Shown: positions 53,002 to 62,281 of the stretch, one piece after another | How positions within the stretch are numbered: the first letter of the stretch is position 1 | Layout of the letters: every line of letters begins with the position of its first letter | Origin: Kiloniella litopenaei | GTDB taxonomy: Bacteria; Pseudomonadota; Alphaproteobacteria; Kiloniellales; Kiloniellaceae | DNA length: 64,000 nucleotides | Direction: 5' to 3' | Assembly (NCBI RefSeq): GCF_000982415.1 | Contig: NZ_LANI01000002.1 | Span: 186,001-250,000, forward strand | The notes under the pieces: model-generated | Seen by the model: only the letters and a program-made list of their open reading frames with translations | Told to the model about the DNA's origin: nothing | The model's database searches: none | Translations under genes and position numbers: made by a program

Positions 53002-53775
53002 TTACGCGGACAAACGGGCATCCACATACAAAGTGTCACGACTGGTGCGCTCTAGGTTTGTGTGCACACGATAGGTATCATCAATCTCCTGACGTGACAA
53101 AACATCTTCGGGCTTGCCATCTGCCAAGACTTTTCCCTCTTTAATAAGCACCAGTCGATCACAGAATTGCGCCGCCAAATTCAAATCATGAAGCGCAGCA
53201 ATGACAATCATATTCTTGTCTTGCATAAAGGAGCGGATTGTCGAAAGAATTGAAAGCTGATGGTGCAGGTCCAACGCCGAAGTCGGTTCATCCAAAAGCA
53301 CAAGCCTTGGCTCCCTAACCAGTGTCTGTGCAACAGACACCATTTGGGCCTGACCTCCACTGAGGTTTGAGATCCCGCGATCGGCAAGATGCGATAGATC
53401 CAAGGCTTGCAAGACAGAAGACACCTGTTGCAGGTCACTGTCTTTCACCCGCCATCCCGTCGTCTGTTTCAAAGCCAGCAAGACACATTCAAACACCGTA
53501 AGAACAGCGTTACAGCCATAGGATTGCGGCATATAGGCCACCACTTTGGAACGTTGTCCCCGGCTGGCACGTCTTAAGTCCCGACCGTCTAGTGTAATTT
53601 CGCCCTCTGTTGTCTTTACAGCCCCGGCAATAGATTTGAAAAGGGTCGATTTACCTGATGCATTCGGGCCAATAAGGCCGACGAATTCCCCGCCAGATAC
53701 TGTTGAGACAGAAACATCCTTCAAAATCTGTTTGTTACCATACCCGGCACAAAGCCCCGAGATTTCAAGCGTCAT
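53002..53775 (-). CDS. Iron-siderophore-type ABC transporter ATPase
   Basis: The 257-residue ATPase has Walker A GPNASGKST, signature LSGGQAQMV and Walker B LVLLDEPTSALD with the switch His in ALHDLNLA. It belongs to the FecE/FepC/BtuD group that energises uptake of ferric siderophores, haem or B12. Its start overlaps the permease stop by four bases. The iron assignment rests on the permease, the binding protein and the Fur-like box upstream. Confidence 0.92.
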   Translation of the reverse strand: MTLEISGLCAGYGNKQILKDVSVSTVSGGEFVGLIGPNASGKSTLFKSIAGAVKTTEGEITLDGRDLRRASRGQRSKVVAYMPQSYGCNAVLTVFECVLLALKQTTGWRVKDSDLQQVSSVLQALDLSHLADRGISNLSGGQAQMVSVAQTLVREPRLVLLDEPTSALDLHHQLSILSTIRSFMQDKNMIVIAALHDLNLAAQFCDRLVLIKEGKVLADGKPEDVLSRQEIDDTYRVHTNLERTSRDTLYVDARLSA

Positions 53776-54917
53776 GATAAGCGTTCCTTTCGGGTACTGA
53801 GGATAAGAGAGATAAACACGGGAACACCAATCAGGGCCGTAATAATGCCAATCGGATAGATAATACCGGGTGTAATCATCTTGCTTATGATAGATGTCAA
53901 AGAAAGTGTCAGTGCCCCCACCAAGGCAGACAGGGGAATAAAAAAGCGCTGGTCTTCGCCAACAATCAGGCGGGCAATATGGGGACCGACCAAACCAACA
54001 AAACCGACCGTCCCGACGAAGGCAACCGCTGTTGCCGCAAGAAGAGAGATCACAATCAACATCTCTACACGCAATCGAGCGACATCAATGCCCAGACTGA
54101 TAGCCGTATCATCCCCCATTCGCAAGGCCGTCAACTGCCATGTACGATAAAAGCTATAGGGCAGCGCAAAGCATAACAAGATCGCACCCAAAGATATCTT
54201 TTCCCAGCTCGCCCGTGATAAGGAACCCATCATCCAGAATACAATACGGGCTAGCTCATCTTCAGAAGCCATATATTGCATCATGGCAAGGGCTGCGTTA
54301 AAGGCAAAAAAGATGGCAATTCCGAATAGTATCATCGTTTCGGTTCCCACCCCCTTTATACGGGTAGCAACCAGAATGAAGATGCATGTCATCAAGGCAA
54401 AAACAAAGGCATTGAATGTTACCAGCAAAGGCCCAAGATTAGGGACAATGCTCCAGCCAACAACAATGGCGAGCGCAGCACCAAACGACGCCGCAGATGA
54501 CACCCCCAGTGTAAAGGGTTCAGCCAAAGGATTATTTAAAACCGTTTGCATCTGCGCACCCGCAAGCGCCAAAATGGCCCCCACAAGTACCGCCGTAAGC
54601 GCAATCGGCAAACGATAATCCCAGATAATGACCTCTAGCTTTATGCCATGTGCCTTGGCATCCCACAGGGTTTCAAAAACCACAGAAAGAGGAAAGTCCC
54701 CCGGCCCATTGGCAACGTCAAAGATAAAGCTGACAAAAAGCAAAAGAGTAACACCAAGCAAAATGAGATAACGTTGCCGAAGTTGACGTCGATACCCCAA
54801 TTGAACAGGCACATCGGCGATAGAATTAGCAACAGTATTCACCTGTTCCGTATAACTGATTTGTTCTGTTGTCCCCGCCTTGTCAGCACTTTCAACCTTA
54901 TCTGCACCAAAGGACAT
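53772..54917 (-). CDS. FecCD-type ABC transporter permease
   Basis: The 381-residue protein has a charged N-terminal tail of about 45 residues and about nine membrane helices. FecCD features are ALAGAQMQTVLNNPLAEPFTLGVSSAASFGAAL and the coupling region VGFVGLVGPHIARLIVGEDQRF. A single permease gene indicates a homodimer. It lies between the binding protein (upstream, with a hairpin in the gap) and the ATPase (overlapping). Confidence 0.92.
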   Translation of the reverse strand: MSFGADKVESADKAGTTEQISYTEQVNTVANSIADVPVQLGYRRQLRQRYLILLGVTLLLFVSFIFDVANGPGDFPLSVVFETLWDAKAHGIKLEVIIWDYRLPIALTAVLVGAILALAGAQMQTVLNNPLAEPFTLGVSSAASFGAALAIVVGWSIVPNLGPLLVTFNAFVFALMTCIFILVATRIKGVGTETMILFGIAIFFAFNAALAMMQYMASEDELARIVFWMMGSLSRASWEKISLGAILLCFALPYSFYRTWQLTALRMGDDTAISLGIDVARLRVEMLIVISLLAATAVAFVGTVGFVGLVGPHIARLIVGEDQRFFIPLSALVGALTLSLTSIISKMITPGIIYPIGIITALIGVPVFISLILSTRKERLS

Positions 54918-54976
54918 TACTGGTCTTTCTGTATATATTCTGAAATTAAAACGTGATCAGTAGAAAAAGCAAAATA

Positions 54977-55025
54977 CCCGCGAGATGTGCCCCCTGAACA
55001 TCAGGACGGACAACAACCTCGCGGG
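54977..55025. terminator. Stem-loop between binding-protein and permease genes
   Basis: CCCGCGAG (54977-54984) pairs with CTCGCGGG (55018-55025), with an inner CCTGA/TCAGG stem. On minus it is followed by TATTTTGCTTTTTC, so it may act as a partial terminator giving more binding protein than permease. Confidence 0.65.
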
Positions 55026-55039
55026 CTTCATTTCAGGTG

Positions 55040-56203
55040 TTACTGTGTTGCTGGTAATGAGCCCCAGAACACACCGCTATAGTCAATCGGGAGAAACTTG
55101 TCGTGTAACTCGACAAAGGTCGCTTCCGGATCGAGATCCGCAAATTTCTCTGGATAGAACCATTTGGCAAAAGTTTGTAACGCCACGAAATGATAAGGGC
55201 TGTTATAGAACTGGTGATAAATTGAATGGAACCGCCCGGACTTAACCGCTTTTAGCTCGCTCCAACCCTTACGACCTGCCAGGGCAACCAATCTTTGATT
55301 AACTGCGTCCTTATCAGCTTCATAGCCAAACAGAACCGCCATGGTGCCTGGTTGAGCTTTGGACCAGTTTGCTCCGGTTCCCAAAATCACATCGGGATCA
55401 TCGGTAAAAATAACCTCTGGATTAACTTTACCACGAAGGCCCGGGAATTTTTTAGTTCCCCAATTCAAGCCCCCAGCAAGGTCGACTAGGCGACCAAGGT
55501 TGGCACTACCGTAGGTGCTACAGCATTTGTCAGGATTATAACCAGCAGCATTTTCGATAAAGACAACGGGCTTGTCTTCGTCTTTGATTGCTTCAACACG
55601 TGAAAACACAGTCATCATGTTTTTCAAATAATAATCGACGAATTCATCAGCATTATCCCGTTCGTCAAAAATACGTCCCAGAATTTGTAAACTAGGAACA
55701 GTATGCTGTGTTGGACGTTGACGGAAATCGAGGAAGACAACGGGAATACCAGCTTTATCAAGCTTATCCAGAATACCGCTTTCCTGTGCCTTTAAAAGGT
55801 TGCCCAAGTTCAGGAAGACAACATCAGTATCCAGTGAAATCACCGTTTCAAGACTATATTCAGCGGCATAGGGACTGCCCAGATTTTCAATTTTCTCTAC
55901 TTCGGGAAAGCGTGCTTTATATTTTTGATAAGCATCAGGATCGTAATTGATCAGGTCATCTTTCCAGCCAACCACACGTTTGAAAGGATTTTCGCGGTCC
56001 AGAACAGCGATGGAATAAATCATACGCCCTTCGCCAAGAACAACCTTTTCTGGGTTCTTTTCTACTTCGACAGTACGTCCAGCAATATCCGTAATCGTTA
56101 CCTTGTCAGCCAAAGCGGCATGCGGGACCACAGCAAGACCGACGGTCATAGCCAAAGTTGCAGCAAAACCGGTTGCCGCAGCTTTTAAATTTGTCATTTT
56201 CAT
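55040..56203 (-). CDS. Periplasmic iron-siderophore-type substrate-binding protein
   Basis: The 387-residue protein has a Sec signal (about residues 1-32) and a class III binding-protein fold. It starts VTITDIAGRTVEVEKNPEKVVLGEGRM, as in FecB/FhuD/BtuF-like proteins. The pairs DVVFLNLG and DPDVILGTGANW belong to the two lobes. C-C-S-T-Y-G-S in the middle is an unusual vicinal Cys pair in the mature protein. ATG 56203 is preceded by GGAGGAAAT, whereas the frame extends further upstream without a signal. A Fur-like box lies upstream. No TonB receptor or siderophore synthesis gene is in the window. Confidence 0.9.
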   Translation of the reverse strand: MKMTNLKAAATGFAATLAMTVGLAVVPHAALADKVTITDIAGRTVEVEKNPEKVVLGEGRMIYSIAVLDRENPFKRVVGWKDDLINYDPDAYQKYKARFPEVEKIENLGSPYAAEYSLETVISLDTDVVFLNLGNLLKAQESGILDKLDKAGIPVVFLDFRQRPTQHTVPSLQILGRIFDERDNADEFVDYYLKNMMTVFSRVEAIKDEDKPVVFIENAAGYNPDKCCSTYGSANLGRLVDLAGGLNWGTKKFPGLRGKVNPEVIFTDDPDVILGTGANWSKAQPGTMAVLFGYEADKDAVNQRLVALAGRKGWSELKAVKSGRFHSIYHQFYNSPYHFVALQTFAKWFYPEKFADLDPEATFVELHDKFLPIDYSGVFWGSLPATQ

Positions 56204-56311
56204 TTGATTTCCTCCAACGGGGTCAAATTCCGTATTCAGTGACGGGGAAAAATAGGAATAATTTTTCAACCCAGAGCATCGAATGAAGGCAGAATACTTA
56301 AAATAAATGAG

Positions 56312-56330
56312 AATGCAAATGATTCGCATT
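56312..56330. promoter_or_regulatory. Fur-like box upstream of iron ABC operon
   Basis: AATGCAAAT-G-ATTCGCATT is a 9-1-9 inverted repeat with one mismatch in nine, the geometry of the 19-base Fur box. It is about 110 bases before the binding-protein start. Iron-repressed expression is inferred. Confidence 0.65.
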
Positions 56331-56466
56331 TATTTATTTTCTTAAGAAAAAACAATTGGCAAAAAAGTCGGATAATGGCTAATCAAATATCGTATTTTGC
56401 CTATATCCAACGACATTTCAGCCTGATACTGTGCTGTCCAATCTCTCTTTTCCGGATCACCCCGTC

Positions 56467-57351
56467 ATGAATACAAATAAGAAACCACTTTGGTTAATAC
56501 TCGCGCCTGTTGCCTTTACAATATTGTGGGCGGGTGGCTATGGCATTGCCAAGGTCGGATTGCAATACGCCGAACCAATGACGTTGCTTTCCATGCGCTT
56601 TTCAACAGTGGTGATTTTACTATTTCCTTTTTTCCTTATCTTTAGGCCTGCCCTGCCCAAGCACCCGAAAGAATGGGGGCATCTGGTTGTTGTCGGCGTG
56701 CTGGTCCAGGCAGTCTATTTCGGTTTTTGCTGGTGGGCTTTCAGGTCCGGTGTATCGGCTGGTGTATTGGCAATCTTTATGTCATTACAACCCATACTCG
56801 TCGCCATACTGGCGCCCAAACTGGCACAGGAAAAGGTTAGTTGGCTGCGTTGGCTTGGGTTGTTGCTTGGTCTGACGGGCGTTTTCATTGTTATTATTGC
56901 CCGATCAGATATTGAGCCACCAACCCTGATCGGTGTCAGTTTCAGCGTTATGGGGCTTTTGGGTATCACCAGTGGTGTTCTTTATGAAAAGCGTTTTGGT
57001 GGCGGCCATCATCCGATCGTTGCCAACATGGTTCAATACGCTGCTGGATTTGCCGTGGTTGCCCCTATTGCCCTGATCTTTGAAACGATGGAAGTCACCT
57101 GGACAATGGAATTTTTTGCCGCCCTTGCTTATTTGGCAATCGGCAATTCAATTCTGGCGATCAGCTTGCTCCTTGCGATGATCCGCGCTGGTGAAGTATC
57201 GCGCGTATCCTCATTAATGTTTCTTGTCCCCCCACTTGCGGCCTTGTTTGGTTGGGTATTGCTTGGCGAAGAAATGCCATTGTTTGCCTGGGTCGGAATG
57301 GCCGTGGCTGCAATCGGGGTCTTGATCGTATCAAAAAACAAGACAGTGTAA
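56467..57351 (+). CDS. DMT-superfamily (EamA) transporter
   Basis: The 294-residue protein has ten membrane helices in two EamA repeats (ILWAGGYGIAKVGLQYAEPMTLLSMRF in the first; SSLMFLVPPLAALFGWVLLGEEMPLFAWVGM in the second). This group exports amino acids or other metabolites. Substrate unknown. ATG 56467 is chosen over GTG 56431, which lacks a ribosome site. It shares its promoter region with the iron ABC operon, so the Fur-like box might affect it. Confidence 0.87.
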   Translation: MNTNKKPLWLILAPVAFTILWAGGYGIAKVGLQYAEPMTLLSMRFSTVVILLFPFFLIFRPALPKHPKEWGHLVVVGVLVQAVYFGFCWWAFRSGVSAGVLAIFMSLQPILVAILAPKLAQEKVSWLRWLGLLLGLTGVFIVIIARSDIEPPTLIGVSFSVMGLLGITSGVLYEKRFGGGHHPIVANMVQYAAGFAVVAPIALIFETMEVTWTMEFFAALAYLAIGNSILAISLLLAMIRAGEVSRVSSLMFLVPPLAALFGWVLLGEEMPLFAWVGMAVAAIGVLIVSKNKTV

Positions 57352-57363
57352 CTTGACCCGTCT

Positions 57364-58098
57364 TTAATTCGATTTGGTGCGTACATACTTGAAAGCATCA
57401 ATATAGAGCTTATCAAGTTCGCCGCTTTTACGAAGTGCCTCTATTTCTTTATTGAGGGCGGGTGCCAAATCGGCATGACGTTTATGTAGATAGTGAAATA
57501 AAGATACTATTTTAAGTGCGGGGCCATGTGTTCTGATATTCCGGTTAGGAAAGTTCTTTAGAACCTCAAGCCCGCCAATTAGGTCAGTTGCAATAACAAC
57601 ATCCACATTTCCGGCATCCAGTTGTTCAAACAACTCGCCGACTGAATTAAACATTTTTGGGTTTAGCCCTTGCGTCATTTCTTCTGAAATAAGGACCCCC
57701 TTTTCAATTCCTATCCTCTTTTCTTTCCAACTATCCATGGTTGGCAAAAAATCAGCATCATGGTTCGTATAAACACGAAACCGCAGATCAACATGGGGGA
57801 AAGACAGTTGAACAAGGTTTGGATAGTCCGATGCCAATCCCGGCCGACGCATATTCTCCGCATCTGTTACGCCGGCATTTGCCTTTTCCAGTGATTCTCG
57901 CCCCTGATAATCGGCAAAGGAAATCTGATATCCGATCCGTGCGTATATTTTCTCGAGAACATAAGAAATGGCAAGATCACCATCCCCATGGCCCAAGCGG
58001 GAAATGACAAGTTTCTTTTCTTCGTCAGCCAGAGCACTGGTATGAAAAAAGCAAACAGCAAGGACCGACAGACAAAAGGACCGAAAACTTTGCGCCAT
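57364..58098 (-). CDS. Orphan extracellular solute-binding protein, first paralogue
   Basis: The 244-residue protein has a Sec signal (cut near residue 25). A type 2 periplasmic binding fold similar to SBP_bac_3 follows, with KKLVISRLGHGDGDLAISYVLEKIYARIGYQI and IATDLIGGLEVLKNFPNRN. It is about half identical to the neighbour at 58342. No permease or ATPase gene is adjacent, so it may be a sensor or chemotaxis binding protein rather than a transport component. It converges on the DMT gene, with 12 bases between the stops. Confidence 0.85.
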   Translation of the reverse strand: MAQSFRSFCLSVLAVCFFHTSALADEEKKLVISRLGHGDGDLAISYVLEKIYARIGYQISFADYQGRESLEKANAGVTDAENMRRPGLASDYPNLVQLSFPHVDLRFRVYTNHDADFLPTMDSWKEKRIGIEKGVLISEEMTQGLNPKMFNSVGELFEQLDAGNVDVVIATDLIGGLEVLKNFPNRNIRTHGPALKIVSLFHYLHKRHADLAPALNKEIEALRKSGELDKLYIDAFKYVRTKSN

Positions 58099-58341
58099 AT
58101 TACTCTTCCCGCTTTCAAACTGTTTGAGCCTGACTTTGTTCGGCGCACCTTAACGGCAATGCCGCGCCCCGATACCCGAATAAATCAAACATGCGTTCGA
58201 ACAATCTAGCCAAGAGATATTAATAGATCATTATCCGCGTGCGGTTAAGTTCTGTTACTTTTTTGAGGATCAAACAAATATAGCAAACCAAATCATACCC
58301 AATTTTAGATTGTGGGTGGCGATCTGTCCGAATGAAGCTAA

Positions 58342-59055
58342 CTAGTCGCTCGTCTTGGTTTTAGAACGAAGAACTTGAAATCCTTCTACATAGAGTTTTT
58401 CCAGACCACCATGTTTACGAAGCCGTGCTATTTCCTTGTTAAGCAAGGGCACAAGGGCCTCATGACGCTTATGAAGATAATGATACAGAGAAATTGTTTT
58501 CAGGATGGCTCCGTGAGTTTTTATTTGTTCGCCCTGATGATGCAGAAAAACTTCCAAACCACCAATTAGGTCTGTTGCAATGGCAACATCAATCTGACCG
58601 AGGTTTAATTCTTCAAAAAGTTCACCAACAGAATCATACGCAACAGTGTTTAAATCCTTTGTCATTTCTTCTGAGACAATGACCCCTTTTACAATACCAA
58701 TTTTCGTTTTTTTCCAACTGTCAGTCTCTGGCAAAAAAACATTGTTGCCTTTGATATAGATACGAAAGTTGATATCAACATGCGGTTGGGACAGCTGGAT
58801 CAAATTAGGATAAATACGTTCCAATCCGGCCCGGCGCATGTTCTCACCATCGGTTTCACCCGCGTTTGCTTTTTCGACAGATTTTTTACCGGGGTAATCC
58901 ACAAAAGCTATTTCATAGCCAACCTGCTTGTAGATTTGTTCTAACACATAGGAAACAACTTTATCACCATCGGCATTTTTGAAACGTGAAATAAGCAGCT
59001 TGTTCTCTGCGGCAAAAGCTGCATCTGAACATAACACCACCCATAAAAAGCACAT
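58342..59055 (-). CDS. Orphan extracellular solute-binding protein, second paralogue
   Basis: The 237-residue protein is a tandem paralogue of the preceding one (NKLLISRFKNADGDKVVSYVLEQIYKQVGYEI; IATDLIGGLEVFLHHQGEQ). From ATG 59055 the signal peptide lacks basic residues before its hydrophobic core. The frame stays open about 19 codons further and includes a basic segment (WTRKYIALGSKHIVSM), but with no ATG, GTG or TTG start. A non-standard start or a damaged 5' end is possible. The chemoreceptor gene lies just upstream in the same orientation. Confidence 0.8.
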   Translation of the reverse strand: MCFLWVVLCSDAAFAAENKLLISRFKNADGDKVVSYVLEQIYKQVGYEIAFVDYPGKKSVEKANAGETDGENMRRAGLERIYPNLIQLSQPHVDINFRIYIKGNNVFLPETDSWKKTKIGIVKGVIVSEEMTKDLNTVAYDSVGELFEELNLGQIDVAIATDLIGGLEVFLHHQGEQIKTHGAILKTISLYHYLHKRHEALVPLLNKEIARLRKHGGLEKLYVEGFQVLRSKTKTSD

Positions 59056-59197
59056 AGAAACAATGTGTTTCGATCCTAAGGCTATGTATTTTCTTGTCCA
59101 AAACAGTACAAATCAATGGCCCCTGGATATCGATAGTTTAATTCGCCAAAGTCGTTATTCTCAATATGTTTGCTACACAACTATAAAAGCCCCTCCT

Positions 59198-61138
59198 CTA
59201 CGCCGATTGCGTCTGACGTACGTCCTTTAAAAAATTCTCCACAGCCTCTTGAACCGTTTGAGTATTATCAGACACAATGTTAACAGCTGTGACAACTTTA
59301 CCAGCTTCTTCACGCGTTTTATTCGCGGCAGTACTAACCTGTTGTATATTGTTGTTAACTTCGGCTGTTCCACCAGAAGCTTGTTCAATATTACGGGCTA
59401 TTTCCTGGGTTGCAGCGCCTTGTTGTTCAACAGCCGAGGCAATCGCGGTTGAAACTTCTTTGACATTGCTGACGATAGCCGCAATCTCGCTGATACCATC
59501 AACTGCCGTTGTAGAAGCGTTTTGAATAGAAGCAATCTGATCTGTTATCTGTTCTGTCGCTTTTGCTGTTTGAGATGCCAGATTTTTCACCTCTCCAGCA
59601 ACAACGGCAAAGCCTTTGCCAGCCTCTCCCGCACGGGCCGCTTCAATGGTCGCATTTAATGCCAACAAATTGGTTTGTTCAGCAATTGATGTGATTAAAT
59701 CCAGAACTTTACTAATTTCCTCAGTCGCGACCGCAAGTTGCTTAATATTATCTTCGGTCTTATTAGCTTTCGCAGAAGCATCATCGGCGATCTCAACCGA
59801 TCCTTGTACCTGTCGATTAATTTCAGAAATTGAAGCATTTAGCTCTTCTGCTGCTGCAGACACTGTCGATACATTGGTCGACGCATCCCCCGCCGAAGTC
59901 GCCACAGATTTAGCGAAGCGTCCCGTCTCATCGGATAGCTCACCAAGACTAGACGCAGTTGAACGCATATTCTCGATTTCAGATCCCATTGATTTAATCG
60001 CAATACCAATGACGTCATCAAAGTCTTTAATTAATTCATCATTTTTGGCGGCCAGTTCAATCTGTCTTGCTTGCCTATCCTGTTCAGCAGCAGCTAATTG
60101 TTCCGATTTAATCATACTTTCGCGAAACAGCACAACTGCTTCTGTGATATTACCGATCTCATCCTTACGAACGGCCTCTGGAATATCAAACTCGCGTTCG
60201 CCCTTCATAAGCCTGTGCATAATATTAACAATCGCTGTCAAAGGACGTAGTGAGCGACGTAAATACCAATAAATACTGAACACTAATACCGTTATCATTA
60301 CAATAAGAACGGCGAGCATTATTTGTCGAATAATTAGCGCTTCAGCGTATGTTTCGGTCACATCAGAAAACGTAACCCATGTGCCTGCTAATGTTCCATC
60401 AACAAAACTCAGAGGACGATAAATAACCTCATAGGTAAAATCATCCAGAGAAATTATTTCTGTACCAGTTTGTTTTTTAATATCCAGCTTGTTAACTGCT
60501 TGCTCCCATATGCCTTGCGTTGTTTGACTGTAAAGAGATCCATCAGTTTTCAAGAAAATACTGTCGATTAGAGTATCCGTTTTTAATTCGCTAAAAACAC
60601 TATTTATGTTTTTTTGCAAGATGCCAATACCAATAGGCTTCCCTCGTAAGCTCACCCCACTGGCAACAGAAACATATAGCTGTCCAGATTTATCTTGATC
60701 CAGGCCCCTTACAATTTTCCCCGTCTCAATAGCTTCATTTACCAAAAGTGATGCTGTTTGTTGGCCAATGAAACTTTCACCCTGAGAAGAATACCGAAGA
60801 ATACCGTCCATATCCGTAATTTGAAGACCATCTACTAATCCCCCCGCACTAAAAGCAGTAAATGTCGTCTCTACTGATTCCGGCACTTTATCCCACTGCT
60901 TTTTGGAAAGAGCTTTTTTTAACTCTTTATTACGGGCAAGCTTTGGTAAAGCTTCGGCCATTGCCTGTTCGCGGACCGCTTTTGTCTTGTTAAGCAACAA
61001 GTTTTGAGACGACATGGCAACATCATCGTACCGTTTTTCAGATGCAGAAAGCGCAATGTACCCTGCCCCCAACATAACAAGCACAACAGATAACATAGCC
61101 GCAATAGCAGCAATCAAGACCCTGACGCGCAACAACAT
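59198..61138 (-). CDS. Methyl-accepting chemotaxis protein with Cache sensor
   Basis: The 646-residue chemoreceptor has two membrane helices (about 7-29 and 285-307) flanking a periplasmic Cache-type sensor domain. A HAMP domain follows (about 308-360; [20 protein letters not shown]). The coiled-coil signalling domain has the conserved hairpin tip [21 protein letters not shown]-like stretch near 510-530. The C-terminus lacks the NWETF pentapeptide. It lies upstream of two orphan solute-binding genes on the same strand, which could supply ligand-bound partners. Confidence 0.92.
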   Translation of the reverse strand: MLLRVRVLIAAIAAMLSVVLVMLGAGYIALSASEKRYDDVAMSSQNLLLNKTKAVREQAMAEALPKLARNKELKKALSKKQWDKVPESVETTFTAFSAGGLVDGLQITDMDGILRYSSQGESFIGQQTASLLVNEAIETGKIVRGLDQDKSGQLYVSVASGVSLRGKPIGIGILQKNINSVFSELKTDTLIDSIFLKTDGSLYSQTTQGIWEQAVNKLDIKKQTGTEIISLDDFTYEVIYRPLSFVDGTLAGTWVTFSDVTETYAEALIIRQIMLAVLIVMITVLVFSIYWYLRRSLRPLTAIVNIMHRLMKGEREFDIPEAVRKDEIGNITEAVVLFRESMIKSEQLAAAEQDRQARQIELAAKNDELIKDFDDVIGIAIKSMGSEIENMRSTASSLGELSDETGRFAKSVATSAGDASTNVSTVSAAAEELNASISEINRQVQGSVEIADDASAKANKTEDNIKQLAVATEEISKVLDLITSIAEQTNLLALNATIEAARAGEAGKGFAVVAGEVKNLASQTAKATEQITDQIASIQNASTTAVDGISEIAAIVSNVKEVSTAIASAVEQQGAATQEIARNIEQASGGTAEVNNNIQQVSTAANKTREEAGKVVTAVNIVSDNTQTVQEAVENFLKDVRQTQSA

Positions 61139-61211
61139 ACTTATACCCCCGACAAATCATTTACTCATACACGTGAAGAGGTGAGTCGCCTCACCTCTTA
61201 CATATTCAGAT

Positions 61212-61625
61212 TTATTCAACAGGGTTACCCGCAGCCTTCCATGCAGGAAAGCCATCCCGGTAATAGTAAACATTTGAAAAACCCCACTCGACAGCTTTTG
61301 CTGCGGCTTGGGAAGAACGCAAACATTTTTCGCCGTTGCAGTAAATAACAACTTTAGCGTCTTTTTCCACTTCAGCTGTCAGGGTTTCATCACTAAAAAC
61401 TTTTTTAAGTTCAATATGAATTGCATCCGGCACACGACCAGCTTCCCAATCAGAATCTTTCCTTACATCAACAAAATAAACGCCTTCATCAAAAAGGGCT
61501 TTCGCCTCAGCAGTGTTAACCGTTGTTGCACCAGAAACATCTGTCGGAGATACCTCGTCTGCCGATACCGACGTTGTAAGAAAAATTGAAAAAACGATTG
61601 TTAAAATACGAGAAACATATTTCAT
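61212..61625 (-). CDS. Periplasmic single-domain rhodanese
   Basis: The 137-residue protein has a Sec signal (cut near residue 22). A rhodanese domain has VYFVDVRKDSDWEAGRVPDAIHI and the active-site loop Y-C96-N-G-E-K-C-L. Such domains carry persulfide on the loop cysteine; a second cysteine (C101) in the same loop may form a disulfide. ATG 61625 follows GGAG; the frame is open upstream but without a signal. It is close to the chemoreceptor gene (73 bases). Confidence 0.9.
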   Translation of the reverse strand: MKYVSRILTIVFSIFLTTSVSADEVSPTDVSGATTVNTAEAKALFDEGVYFVDVRKDSDWEAGRVPDAIHIELKKVFSDETLTAEVEKDAKVVIYCNGEKCLRSSQAAAKAVEWGFSNVYYYRDGFPAWKAAGNPVE

Positions 61626-61652
61626 TTTAATCTCCAAATTGATCACACACAC

Positions 61653-62227
61653 TCAATCGAGCACAAGCACTTAACCAAGTGCAGCAAACGGCACTTGGAA
61701 ATAATCCAGATTATTTTCTATGAAACATTATTATTTTGATGATTATCTATTCAGACCAGAACAGACCGTACTTTTCTTTATACACCAGTAACCACGACAA
61801 CAGTTACAACACAAAAATAATTACTCAGCTCCATATCCTAACTCTGGACCTAAATTACTTATAAGTTGTTTTTCTTTCTAACTCGTTAACTGATGCAATA
61901 GCTAAATCAGGGTGCCAATGTTATCTTTTTTATCCACATTAATCTGCACCTAATCAGGTTTTCTTTCGTAATTTAAACCAATGCAATTACGAAAATGTCG
62001 TAGGTATATACTCAAAGAAATGTAAAAAAATCACCTATAACGTGTATAAAACCAAGAGCAACCTGGTGATTACATGAAAAAGAAAAGAGAAAATTAATCC
62101 TCTTAATAAAAACTATATTTACATCGGCGCTTTAAGTCAGAATAAGAACGCTAAACAACATAGCTATATTGAGCCTTTTATCCCCTAAAATCTCAAACTT
62201 ATTACAGGACGGGACATCCACCCAAAC
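61653..62227. other. AT-rich region without recognised gene
   Basis: This approximately 575-base AT-rich stretch separates the rhodanese gene from the ppdK terminator. I see no gene, repeat or RNA that I can support. The rhodanese promoter lies at its left end. Confidence 0.5.
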
Positions 62228-62254
62228 AAAAAGGGCGGCCACAGCCACCCTTTT
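62228..62254. terminator. Terminator of ppdK
   Basis: AAAAAGGGCGGC and GCCACCCTTTT form a stem with one internal mismatch and a CACA loop. On the minus strand it ends in a T-rich run, 27 bases beyond the ppdK stop. Confidence 0.7.
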
Positions 62255-62281
62255 CTAACTGCTTTTCTATAAGCAATATTA

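Noticed and set aside
59616-60272. 218-codon open frame on the plus strand inside the chemoreceptor gene
   Set aside because: Antisense of the coiled-coil signalling domain; Ser/Ala-rich translation reflects the complement of Ala/Glu codons.
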